From assembly GCF_004011095.1 (NCBI RefSeq), contig NZ_CP028129.1, positions 620,001 to 684,000 of the forward strand: a DNA stretch of 64,000 nt. The letters run 5' to 3'. The notes beneath the pieces are model-generated. The model ran no database searches. It had not been told where the DNA came from and saw only the letters and a list, made by a program, of their open reading frames with translations. The DNA is from Rathayibacter rathayi (GTDB taxonomy: Bacteria; Actinomycetota; Actinomycetes; Actinomycetales; Microbacteriaceae). Of the stretch, positions 53,064 to 62,769 are shown in pieces; within the stretch, counting starts at the first letter, position 1, and every line of letters begins with the position of its first letter. The position numbers and the translations under genes were made by a program.

Positions 53064-54578
53064 TCAACGGGCCAGCCGAGCCATCCATGCTTCGATCTCG
53101 TCGGCCGAGCGCGGGATGCCGGCCGAGAGGTTCTCGGCGCCATCGGCCGTGACGAGGATGTCGTCTTCGATCCGTACGCCGATGCCGCGCAGCTCCTGCG
53201 GAACGGTGAGGTCGTCGGGCTGGAAGTAGAGGCCGGGCTCGATCGTGAAGACCATGCCCTCCTCGACCAGGCCGTCGAGGTACATCTCGCGCCGAGCCCG
53301 CGCGCAGTCGTGCACATCGAGCCCGAGGTGGTGGCTGGTGCCGTGGACCATGTAGCGGCGGTGCTGCTGGTTGTCGGCTTCGAGCGCCTCCTCGGCGCTG
53401 ACCGGGAGCAGACCCCACTCGGCGGTGCGCCGGGCAATGACGGCCATCGCCGCGGCGTGCACCTCGCGGAAGCGGATGCCGGGGCGGACGATCGCGAAGG
53501 CGGCGTCGGCGGCCTCGCGGACCGTCTCGTGTACCTGGCGCTGCGCGGGTGTGTACTGGCCGTCGACCGGGAAGGTGCGCGTGATGTCGGCCGTGTAGTA
53601 GCTGTCCTGCTCCACTCCGGCGTCCAGCAGCACCAGCTGCCCGGGGCGCACGGGGCCGTCGTTACGAGTCCAGTGCAGGATGCAGGCGTGCGGACCGGCA
53701 GCGGCGATGGTGTCGTAGCCGACCGTATTGCCGTCGGCACGGGCGCGACCAGTGAAGACCCCCTCGATCAGGCGCTCGCCGCGCTCGTGGGCGATGATGC
53801 GCGGCAGGTCAGCTAGGACGTCCTCGAACCCACGGCCGGTCGCATCGACGGCGGCGCGCAGCTCAGCGATCTCGTAGGCGTCCTTGACCAGGCGGAGCTC
53901 GGCGATGTCGCGCTCCATCGCGGCGTCGCGGTCGGCCCGCTCGCCGGCATCGACCGGGTCGAGCCGGCCGGTCACCGCGGGGTCGGCCTCGCGCAGCACG
54001 GCCAGAGGGACGCCGTCGTGTGCGTCGAGGACGGCGTCGAGTTCGCTGATCCCGCGGGTGTCGACGCCGAGATCGCTCGCGACCTGCGCCAGCGACGGAC
54101 GCGGGCCGATCCAGAATTCACCGATCTCGGGGTTCGCGTAGAACTCGTCGGAGTCGCGGCCGGCGCGCTCACGGAAGTAGAGCGTCGCGCTGTGGCCGGA
54201 CTCGGTGGGCTCGAGCACGAGAACGGCGCCCGGCTCGGAGTCGGAGCCCCAGCCGGTCAGCCAGGTGAAGGCTGAGTGCGCGCGGAAGGGATAGTCGGTG
54301 TCGTTCGCGCGCTGCTTGAGCCGCCCGGCGGGGACGATCACCCGGACGCCGGAATACAGGGCGGAGAGGCGCTCGCGGCGCGCGGCGGCGAACGACGACT
54401 GCTCGCGCGCGGCGGGCAGCGGCTCCTCCCGCTCGGCCCAGCCGGAGGCGATGTAGTCGCGGAAGCGGTCGGAGACGGGGGTCGTGGAGCGGTTCGCGGT
54501 GGCGCGGGGGCGGGGTGCGGCGGTGGGGTCGGGCGTCTGAGCGGTGGTCCGCTCCTCCGTGTTCGTCATGGCCTCCAT
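53064..54578 (-). CDS. pepP: Aminopeptidase P family protein (peptidase M24B)
   Basis: About 504 residues; removes N-terminal residues before proline in the family. N-terminal creatinase-like domain (about 60-210), then the pita-bread core with all five metal ligands: Asp in LLDAGVEQDSYYTADITRTF (two), His in HGTSHHLGLDVHD, Glu in FTIEPGLYF and Glu in GVRIEDDILVT. The N-terminal Thr/Ala-rich head is typical of actinobacterial members. Starts at 54578 or 54569; a longer frame to 54941 overlaps the next gene. Confidence 0.92.
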   Translation of the reverse strand: MEAMTNTEERTTAQTPDPTAAPRPRATANRSTTPVSDRFRDYIASGWAEREEPLPAAREQSSFAAARRERLSALYSGVRVIVPAGRLKQRANDTDYPFRAHSAFTWLTGWGSDSEPGAVLVLEPTESGHSATLYFRERAGRDSDEFYANPEIGEFWIGPRPSLAQVASDLGVDTRGISELDAVLDAHDGVPLAVLREADPAVTGRLDPVDAGERADRDAAMERDIAELRLVKDAYEIAELRAAVDATGRGFEDVLADLPRIIAHERGERLIEGVFTGRARADGNTVGYDTIAAAGPHACILHWTRNDGPVRPGQLVLLDAGVEQDSYYTADITRTFPVDGQYTPAQRQVHETVREAADAAFAIVRPGIRFREVHAAAMAVIARRTAEWGLLPVSAEEALEADNQQHRRYMVHGTSHHLGLDVHDCARARREMYLDGLVEEGMVFTIEPGLYFQPDDLTVPQELRGIGVRIEDDILVTADGAENLSAGIPRSADEIEAWMARLAR

Positions 54579-54660
54579 TGTCCTCGCTCTGTTCGACCGG
54601 AGGGGCCGCTGCGGCCGCAGCCGTGGAAGCAGACCCGGTGTCAGGGCCTGTGGAGGAGCA

Positions 54661-55680
54661 TCAGGACGCGTCCTTGACCAGCCCGCGGACCGAGAGCTGC
54701 ACGACCAGAGGGCGGTGATCGCTCCCGGTGTCGTCGCGGTCCTCGACCACCTGGTAGCCCGAGACCTCCCGGCGCCCGGAGAAGAGGACGTGATCAATCG
54801 GGGCGCCGAGCGCAGTCGGGAGGGAGGTGGGCCAGGTGCCCAGTGCGCCGCCGCCCGCCAGCGCTGCGGCGTCCCGGCAGCCGCCGAGAGCCGCCGAGCC
54901 GGGCAGCCCCGCCCAGTGGTCGACGGTGGAGTTGAGGTCACCGAGGACGACGACGTCCTCCTCCGCCGAGCAGAGCGCGGCGACCGAGAGCAGGTCGCTC
55001 CGCCACTCCGCGAGACGTGAGGGGAGCGGCGCCATCGTGTGCACGGCGGCGAGGACGGGACGCTCGGGGGTGTCGGGGCGCGCGACCAGCGAGGGTGTTA
55101 CTCCGGTGACGACGGCGGACGTGTCGACGCTGTAACCGCCGAGCGAGGAAGAGAGCAGCAGCGCGGTGCCGTCGTCGCCGCCGGACCCGGCGTAGTGCAG
55201 GGTCATCGGCACACCGTCGGAACCGAGCACGTCGACGACGTCCTGCGCGCGCGTCCGCGACACCTCGAGGAGTGCGAGCCCGTCGACCGCATTCTCCTGC
55301 GCCAGGGCGGCGATCGCCTCGACTGGCACGCCATCGTGCAGGACGTTCCAGCTCGCGAGCCGCAGGTCGGCCAGCCGGTGGGCACGCGGGGGAGCGGAGT
55401 CGTAGCCGCGCACTCCCTGCGCGCCGGCGAGGACCACCGCGAAGAGGACCCCCAGTGCGGCGAGGACTAGGGCGAGCCGGCGAACCGGGGCGACGAGCGC
55501 CGCGATCACGACCAGGACGGCGGTGATCCCGACGGCGGCCAGACCGGTCGCGAGCCGGAACGGCACCAGTTGGGCGAACGGGGCCTCGCGGGCGATCCCG
55601 AAGAAGCTCGGAGCCGCGAGCACCAGCAGCGCGATCGCGACGATCACCGTCACCGCGGTCTTGACCAGTCTCGTCCCCAT
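54661..55680 (-). CDS. Membrane-anchored endonuclease/exonuclease/phosphatase family protein
   Basis: About 339 residues. Three membrane helices at the N-terminus (VTVIVAIALLVLAAPSFFG and two more up to about residue 90) carry an extracytoplasmic EEP domain with LASWNVLHDG, VVVLGDLNSTVDH and SDHRPLVVQL (catalytic Asn, Asp-Asn, Asp-His). Relatives act on nucleic acids or phospholipids; substrate unknown. Confidence 0.85.
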   Translation of the reverse strand: MGTRLVKTAVTVIVAIALLVLAAPSFFGIAREAPFAQLVPFRLATGLAAVGITAVLVVIAALVAPVRRLALVLAALGVLFAVVLAGAQGVRGYDSAPPRAHRLADLRLASWNVLHDGVPVEAIAALAQENAVDGLALLEVSRTRAQDVVDVLGSDGVPMTLHYAGSGGDDGTALLLSSSLGGYSVDTSAVVTGVTPSLVARPDTPERPVLAAVHTMAPLPSRLAEWRSDLLSVAALCSAEEDVVVLGDLNSTVDHWAGLPGSAALGGCRDAAALAGGGALGTWPTSLPTALGAPIDHVLFSGRREVSGYQVVEDRDDTGSDHRPLVVQLSVRGLVKDAS

Positions 55681-55787
55681 CCCGGCTCAGGCTACTAGGG
55701 CAGCGCAGGGCTCGGAAGGCAGCGGATGACTGAGAGGGCTAGCAGGGCATCGTAGGGCTCGCACAAGGCGCGGCTACGATGAGGGAC

Positions 55788-56624
55788 ATGCATGTCGACG
55801 GTGGCGGGTACGACCTCCACACCCACTCCGTCGTCTCGGACGGCACCGAGGCTCCCGCCGACCTGGTGCGGGCTGCTGCCGCCGCGGGACTCGCTGGAGT
55901 GGCGCTCACCGACCACGACAGCACCGGCGGGTGGACCGAGGCACTCGCGGCAGCGGAGGAGGCGGGCATCGACCTCCTTCCGGGCATGGAACTCTCCTCG
56001 CGGGTGGGCTGGGCCAGCGTGCATGTGCTTGCCTACCTCGTCGACCCGACCGACGCCGGCCTCATCGCCGAGACCGCGCGCATCCGCTCGGCCCGCATGC
56101 ATCGAGCGGAGGCGATCGTCACCGCCATCGCGGCGGACCACGACCTGACCTGGGACGACGTGCTCGCCCAGACCAGCCCGGGGACGACGATCGGGCGGCC
56201 GCACATCGCCGACGCGCTCGTCGCTCGCGGCTTGGCGACCGACCGCTCCGCTGCTTTCGCGGGAATCCTCGACTGGAGGGGCGGCTACTACCGGCCGCAC
56301 TACGCCCCCGATCCGATCGACGCGGTCCGCCTGGTCCGGGCGGCGGGCGGCGTCCCGGTGATCGCCCACCCGGCGGCCAGCGCACGCGGAATCGCGGTGG
56401 AGTCGATCCTCCCGCAGCTCGTCGATGCCGGTCTTTTTGGCCTGGAGGTCGAGCACCGCGAGAACACGGCCGACGGTAAGCGGCGCCTGCGCGAGTTGGC
56501 CGAGCGCTACTCCCTCGTCACCACGGGCTCGAGCGACTACCACGGCACCGGCAAGCCGAACCGCCTGGGCGAGAACACGACCACGCGGGCCACTGTCGAC
56601 GCGATCCGTTTCTCCGCCCGCTGA
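55788..56624 (+). CDS. PHP-domain metal-dependent phosphoesterase
   Basis: About 278 residues, the RNase AM/TrpH type. Metal-binding motifs: YDLHTHSVVSDGT, ALTDHDSTGGW, PGMELSSR, a later His in VIAHPA and SSDYHG. In relatives the enzyme is a 3',5'-nucleotide phosphatase or 5'-3' RNase. TACGAT at 55775-55780 lies seven bases before the ATG at 55788, suggesting a leaderless start there; ATG 55779 is the alternative. Confidence 0.88.
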   Translation: MHVDGGGYDLHTHSVVSDGTEAPADLVRAAAAAGLAGVALTDHDSTGGWTEALAAAEEAGIDLLPGMELSSRVGWASVHVLAYLVDPTDAGLIAETARIRSARMHRAEAIVTAIAADHDLTWDDVLAQTSPGTTIGRPHIADALVARGLATDRSAAFAGILDWRGGYYRPHYAPDPIDAVRLVRAAGGVPVIAHPAASARGIAVESILPQLVDAGLFGLEVEHRENTADGKRRLRELAERYSLVTTGSSDYHGTGKPNRLGENTTTRATVDAIRFSAR

Positions 56625-56636
56625 CACACCGAGAAA

Positions 56637-56670
56637 CCCGCCCCCGCACGACGAATCGCGAGGGGGCGGG
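56637..56670. terminator. Bidirectional terminator between PHP gene and DEAD helicase
   Basis: CCCGCCCCC at 56637-56645 pairs with GGGGGCGGG at 56662-56670, midway between convergent stops at 56624 and 56687. Confidence 0.75.
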
Positions 56671-56686
56671 CTCAGTGCGCTGCGGC

Positions 56687-58087
<1,401 letters not shown>

Positions 58088-58241
58088 GGAGTGAAGCGCC
58101 TGTCGTGTCGAACGGTCTACGCCCCTGTACGACTCCGGGCGCAGGGCCACCGATCCAGCGCCGGTGACATCCCGGCGAGTCTACTGCTCCGTAGCGCGTC
58201 GGCCCCGGAACCGCGCTCCTCGGGCGCCCTATGCTGAAGAA

Positions 58242-58961
58242 ATGGCTGCCTGGTTCCGACGTCGACGTCCCCTGGCCGACCTGCCCCGCCTGACGCCCCG
58301 CGGAGAGTCGCCCCGGAAGCGCGACCGGGTCGACCTCGCCGACCTCACTCCCGAGGTGCTGCCCTATCTCGGTCAGGTCGCCTACCTCCAGCTCGCCGTG
58401 TTCGAGGTGCTGGCCCGCGCCGTCGCCGAAACCGAGGATCTCGCCGACAAGGAAGCGATCTCCTCCGCCGCGGGCACGGCGCTCGCCAAGCACCACGCGG
58501 TCGTCGCCGAGCTGCGCCGCCGCGACGTCGAGCCCGGCGACGCGATGGCTCCCTTTCGCCCCGCGATCGACACCTTCGAGCGCCTCACCCGGGGCGCCGA
58601 CCTGCACGAGACGTTGCTCTCGGCCTACATCACGGCCGGCTTGCTCGACGACTTCTTCATCCGCCTGACCGGCGGGCTCCCCACCGATGTGGGACCGCGC
58701 ATCGCGCAGACCCTCGGCGCCGACACGGGCGCCGACGACCTGGTCGCGATCTTGCGCCGCGAGATCGCCGCGGACGAGCGCCTTGGTTCTCGGCTGGCCG
58801 TCTGGGGCCGCCGCCTGGTCGGCGACACCCTCCTGGTCGCCCGCTCCGCGCTGATGGGGTCGGGCAACCACGACTCCGACGAATCACGGATCGAGCCCGT
58901 CTTCACCGAGTTGATCGCATCGCACACACGGCGGATGGACGCCCTGGGACTCACCGCCTGA
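58242..58961 (+). CDS. Ferritin-like fold protein (MiaE-like group)
   Basis: About 239 residues. A basic head and then a four-helix bundle: YLQLAVFEVLARAVAETEDL, AKHHAVVAELRRRDVEPG, HETLLSAYITAGLLDDFFIR and a last helix with FTELIASHTRRMDAL. The family is related to tRNA hydroxylases, but a full di-iron set is not obvious and the function in actinobacteria is unknown. TATGCT six bases before the ATG suggests a leaderless mRNA. Location beside an RhlE-like helicase is conserved in actinobacteria. Confidence 0.85.
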   Translation: MAAWFRRRRPLADLPRLTPRGESPRKRDRVDLADLTPEVLPYLGQVAYLQLAVFEVLARAVAETEDLADKEAISSAAGTALAKHHAVVAELRRRDVEPGDAMAPFRPAIDTFERLTRGADLHETLLSAYITAGLLDDFFIRLTGGLPTDVGPRIAQTLGADTGADDLVAILRREIAADERLGSRLAVWGRRLVGDTLLVARSALMGSGNHDSDESRIEPVFTELIASHTRRMDALGLTA

Positions 58962-58970
58962 CGAGGGCGC

Positions 58971-61919
58971 TCAGGCCGGCGAGTAGGTGCCCGTCGGCAG
59001 CAGGCGCGAGCAGGAGTCGTGCTGGAGCGCGCCCGCCGTGGATCCGCCGGCCATCGCCGCGTCGGTGCGCACGACGTCGAGGCAGTCGGGAGGCGTACCG
59101 CGGTCCCACCGACGCCGCAGCTCCGACTCGACGACGTTCGTTGACGGAAGGCGGTGTCGGGCGAGTAGGTACAGGACCACGTCCTGGATCCGCTCGCGCG
59201 ACATGGACCCGTCGAAGCGGAGGATTTCGGCGATGTCGACCGCGCTGGTGAGCACGTCGCCGGTCCGGGCCCGCGCACTGCCGATCATCATCTGCGTGGA
59301 CGTGGGCTCGTCCGCTCCGGTGAGGACTGCTCCCGCCGTGGCCGGAAGCTCGATCTGTGAGCTCCCGCAGCGGTTGATCTGCCCGCTGACCCGCAGCTTC
59401 GACCACGGATCGACGCGCCACTGCGACACGTACACCTTCCACGCGCCGATCCCGGCCGCACTCTCGACCCGGTGCACGATCTCGAGGCGGGTGTCGGCCG
59501 TCGCGAGACCCTGCGTTCCGTCGGTGGCCGCTCCGGCCGAGCGCGTCTCGTGGGCGCCGGCGGACACCCGGGAGAAGGGCGCGCGCACCAGGAGCGTGCC
59601 GTCTGCGTCGGTCGCCGCCGCGAGGTGCGACCACTCCTCATCGCGGACGCGCGCGACCATCAGGACCGTTGTGGTGCCGCCGAAGCGCAGTGGGGCAGGC
59701 AGGAGCAGAGCGCTCGCGGCCGCACGCTCGAATCGCAGCGCCGGTAGACCACCCGGTCCGTCGGCGATCAACCGCGGCTGCCGGGAGGTGACGCTCTGCA
59801 CGGCGGCCGTGCGGACGAGGGCGCCTGGAGCTGCCGGGACGGAGGCGACGCGGTCACCGGCCCGGAGTGGCAGATCGCTCGCGCGGAACCAGTACTGCGG
59901 GGCGGGATCCGGGGGGCGCACGACATCGACAGCCCCGTTCGTCGCCGTCGCGGTGTTCGAGGCGAGGGAGGTACCCGCCGCGTTCCGGGCGAAGACGACG
60001 TAGCTGCGCGGGGCCCCCGCGGGGGCGGCGCGGTCGATCCAGCCGCGGGTCGCGCCGTCGAGTACGGCGACCGCGGGGGAGGCGCTGTTGGCCCGTGTGC
60101 CGTCGGCCGCGTGCAGGACGAACTGCGAGATGGACGAGCCGGCGTCGGAGGCGGGCGGCGTCCAGCTGACGGCGACGCCTCCGGAGAGGGCGCGTGCGGT
60201 GAGAGCGGGGCGGTCGAGGCGGCGCGAGAGCGTCGTGACGGAGGGAGCAGGCAGCTCCCACACCTCGGCACGCGCGGGATCGTTGGGGAAGGCGGGGTAG
60301 AGCCGGAGCAGGCCGTCGCCGTCGAGGCACTCCGGGTCGAGGTAGGCGCCCGATGTGCCGGTGGTGGCCAGGCCCGTCGGACCCGCGACGGCGGAGTCGG
60401 TCCAACTCCGCCCGTCGCTGGTCGCGTAGACGTGCAGGCGCGCATCCGCCGGGAAGGCGGTCGGGCGGCCGTCGTCCGAGACGAGCCCCCAGTTTTCGCG
60501 TCCCGGCCAGTGCTCGTGGTCGTCGTGACTGGAGGCGACCACCACGATGGTGCCGGAGCGAGAGGAGACGAGGGAGGGCATGCCCGCGTGGTGATTCGAC
60601 GTCCAGGTGCCGTCCGAGCGGCGCGAGCCGGGATTGTAGAGGCAGATCCGCTCGAGGGTCTTCGTGGTCGGGTCCCAGATTGCGGCCCAGAGGGAGCGGT
60701 AGTCGCTCAGCACGGGGGTGCCCACGGCGAGGCCGGAGTCGGAGGAGTCGGCTGGCCGCCTCGACCAGGTCGCGACGACGACCACTCGTCCGCCGCTCGC
60801 GACGCCGACCCGCGCACCGACGCTGTCGTGCCGGGCATCGTCCGACGCGCTCGCGGAGTAGGCGGGCCCGTCGAAGACGACCAAAACGTTCGCGTTCGCG
60901 GGTGCCGGTACCGAGGGCCGGAACAGCTGAGCGGCGGTGACTCCGGTTCCCGGATGCTTCCAGGTGCGGCCCTGGTCGTCGCTGCGAGCCAGCGCGATGT
61001 CGCGCCGCGGGAAGCCCGACTGGTCGGCGTCCGTGTTGATCCGGAACTCGGCCGCGCACCAGATCGTGCTCGAGGTCGCGCCGGTGGGGCGGAAGAAGGC
61101 GAGCTCGTGCCCGTAGGCACCGGTGCGCAGGCCCGTGGTCGGATGCACGCTGAGCCCGTCCCTCACGCCGTAGCCGTCGGGCTGCGCCGGGTCGTAGCGG
61201 GTGTCCTCGCGGTGCAGTGGGCGCAGGACCCGCGCGGTCTCGTCCCAGGTCCACAGGAGCGCCTGGTAGTCGGAGCCACGGATGAGGAGGTAGGTGGTCG
61301 CCGAGGCCGAGTCGCGGAAGAAGCGCGAGTATGAGACGCCGGTCCGCGCGCCGGCTGGGGCGGGGACGGCGGAGAACGAGGAGACGTCGTGGGAGGTCCG
61401 GGAGGCGGACACGGCCAGGGGAGCGTTCCGCCAGCCCGCCCCTCCTCGGGACACCAGCTTGTGCAGCGGAGGCTGCACAAGTACGCGACCTGCGTCGGTG
61501 ACGGTGACGCTCGCGCCGCGATGACCGGGATTCGTGCCGTCGAATTCGACTGCGGCGACGATCTCGGTGAAGGAGGCCGCGGATCCGTTCTTGGGGAGAC
61601 GCCAGATCCCCGAGCGGGCGCGAGGATGCCGGTCGGTGATCGTCCACCACTGGGGTTCGGCGATCGAGTCGGCAACGTAGACGGCGTCGGCATCGGAGCG
61701 GATCGGCGTGAAGAGGGAGGTCGACTGCGGCAGTCGCGCTCCGTTCAGGGACAGCGCAGCGGCGCGCACAGGGACGACACGGGTGACGGTGAGGTCCGGT
61801 GCCGTCGGGACAGCGGCATCGGCAGCCGGAGCGATGGCGGCTCCGGCGACTCCTGCGGCGGCAGCACCGAGTACCGCGCGCCGAGTGGCTGTGACGGTCT
61901 TCCCGAATTTAACGGGCAT
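58971..61919 (-). CDS. Large Tat-exported BNR-repeat protein with fibronectin-III and LamG-like domains
   Basis: About 982 residues. Tat signal TATRRAVLGAAAAGVAGAAI and PAADAA cleavage. A BNR_4/sialidase-like propeller follows (about 60-620) with HHAGMPSL, SDDQGRTWKHPG and SDGRSWTDS (Asp-box-like) repeats, then a fibronectin-III domain (about 625-720; ALSGGVAVSWTPPASDAG) and a C-terminal concanavalin/LamG-like domain (about 740-960). Such proteins are usually secreted carbohydrate-active enzymes or binders; substrate unknown. Start ATG 61919; the frame to 62003 is upstream noise. It ends ten bases from the convergent ferritin-like gene. Confidence 0.82.
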   Translation of the reverse strand: MPVKFGKTVTATRRAVLGAAAAGVAGAAIAPAADAAVPTAPDLTVTRVVPVRAAALSLNGARLPQSTSLFTPIRSDADAVYVADSIAEPQWWTITDRHPRARSGIWRLPKNGSAASFTEIVAAVEFDGTNPGHRGASVTVTDAGRVLVQPPLHKLVSRGGAGWRNAPLAVSASRTSHDVSSFSAVPAPAGARTGVSYSRFFRDSASATTYLLIRGSDYQALLWTWDETARVLRPLHREDTRYDPAQPDGYGVRDGLSVHPTTGLRTGAYGHELAFFRPTGATSSTIWCAAEFRINTDADQSGFPRRDIALARSDDQGRTWKHPGTGVTAAQLFRPSVPAPANANVLVVFDGPAYSASASDDARHDSVGARVGVASGGRVVVVATWSRRPADSSDSGLAVGTPVLSDYRSLWAAIWDPTTKTLERICLYNPGSRRSDGTWTSNHHAGMPSLVSSRSGTIVVVASSHDDHEHWPGRENWGLVSDDGRPTAFPADARLHVYATSDGRSWTDSAVAGPTGLATTGTSGAYLDPECLDGDGLLRLYPAFPNDPARAEVWELPAPSVTTLSRRLDRPALTARALSGGVAVSWTPPASDAGSSISQFVLHAADGTRANSASPAVAVLDGATRGWIDRAAPAGAPRSYVVFARNAAGTSLASNTATATNGAVDVVRPPDPAPQYWFRASDLPLRAGDRVASVPAAPGALVRTAAVQSVTSRQPRLIADGPGGLPALRFERAAASALLLPAPLRFGGTTTVLMVARVRDEEWSHLAAATDADGTLLVRAPFSRVSAGAHETRSAGAATDGTQGLATADTRLEIVHRVESAAGIGAWKVYVSQWRVDPWSKLRVSGQINRCGSSQIELPATAGAVLTGADEPTSTQMMIGSARARTGDVLTSAVDIAEILRFDGSMSRERIQDVVLYLLARHRLPSTNVVESELRRRWDRGTPPDCLDVVRTDAAMAGGSTAGALQHDSCSRLLPTGTYSPA

Positions 61920-62028
61920 TTCTACCCCCAAAAAGAGTGATTCCCATGATTGTCGGCGCTCGTCACCCTGTGCGGGCCTGACGGTCGTTGGCTGGCGCGT
62001 CATCGTCCGACCGTGTCGCGCTCCGGGA

Positions 62029-62071
62029 GTGCCGAAGGCGCGGGAGTCCGGGACTCCCGCGCCTTCGGCAC
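62029..62071 (-). terminator. Strong hairpin terminator of the DUF3107 unit
   Basis: A perfect 19-bp stem (arms 62029-62047 and 62053-62071) with a five-base loop, starting two bases after the stop of the small membrane protein gene. Confidence 0.85.
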
Positions 62072-62073
62072 GA

Positions 62074-62376
62074 TCAGGGGGCGACGCGGCCCGACATCAT
62101 CGCCTGCAGCGACGCCTCGTCGCGGCGGGCGCGGCTGCGTCCGAGGGAGAGATCGGCCACAAGGACGGCCGCAGTAGTCACGACGAGGGTGATGACCCAG
62201 ATCAGGCCGCCGTCCCACGGCAGGCCCGCCCAGGTCAGCGCCACCCAGGCGACCGCAGCAACCAGCCCGCCGAGCGCTGGGACCAGCATCGAGCCGTGCA
62301 GGTGCCGGTGCGGCAGCCTGTACCGCGCGGCGAGACCGATCAGGACCCCGAACAGGGTGATGAAGAGAAGCTCCAC
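62074..62376 (-). CDS. Small membrane protein
   Basis: A 100-residue protein with three hydrophobic segments (LLFITLFGVLIGLAARY, MLVPALGGLVAAVAWVAL and LIWVITLVVTTAAVLVA) and a charged C-terminal tail. GTG start at 62376, 20 bp after DUF3107 in the same direction. No family recognised with certainty. Confidence 0.75.
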   Translation of the reverse strand: MELLFITLFGVLIGLAARYRLPHRHLHGSMLVPALGGLVAAVAWVALTWAGLPWDGGLIWVITLVVTTAAVLVADLSLGRSRARRDEASLQAMMSGRVAP

Positions 62377-62396
62377 GACGTGTCCGCGGGCAGAGG

Positions 62397-62621
62397 CTAG
62401 GCGACGAAGCCGACGCGGCGCGACTCCTCGGAGCCGACCTCGACGAAGGCGATGGTGTCGGTCGGGACGATGTAGATCTTTCCCTTCTCATCGCGCAGAC
62501 GCAGGACCGCGGTGCCGGCCTCGAGAGCGGTGGTCACCGTCTTCTCAACCTCGGTCACGGACATCGACGACTCGAAGTTGAGTTCGCGCGGAGTGTTGAC
62601 CATTCCAATACGGATTTCCAC
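62397..62621 (-). CDS. DUF3107 protein
   Basis: A 74-residue cytosolic protein: MEIRIGMVNTPRELNFES, then VEKTVTTALEAG and the IYIVPTDTIAFVEVG end. The family is conserved in actinobacteria, close to adnAB and rhlE genes; function unknown. GTG start at 62621, divergent from the helicase gene. Confidence 0.92.
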   Translation of the reverse strand: MEIRIGMVNTPRELNFESSMSVTEVEKTVTTALEAGTAVLRLRDEKGKIYIVPTDTIAFVEVGSEESRRVGFVA

Positions 62622-62769
62622 CAGCAGTGCCTTTCGGGAGGGGACGTGGCTGTCAGGATACGGGACCGCGTCCTGCCGACGGCGCGCGTTTCGCGGTGAG
62701 CGGAGCGAGCGGCCGCGGCCCGCGCCGGGCGCCGAGGGGAGTGTCGGACCCTGTGACTACCGTGGTCGT

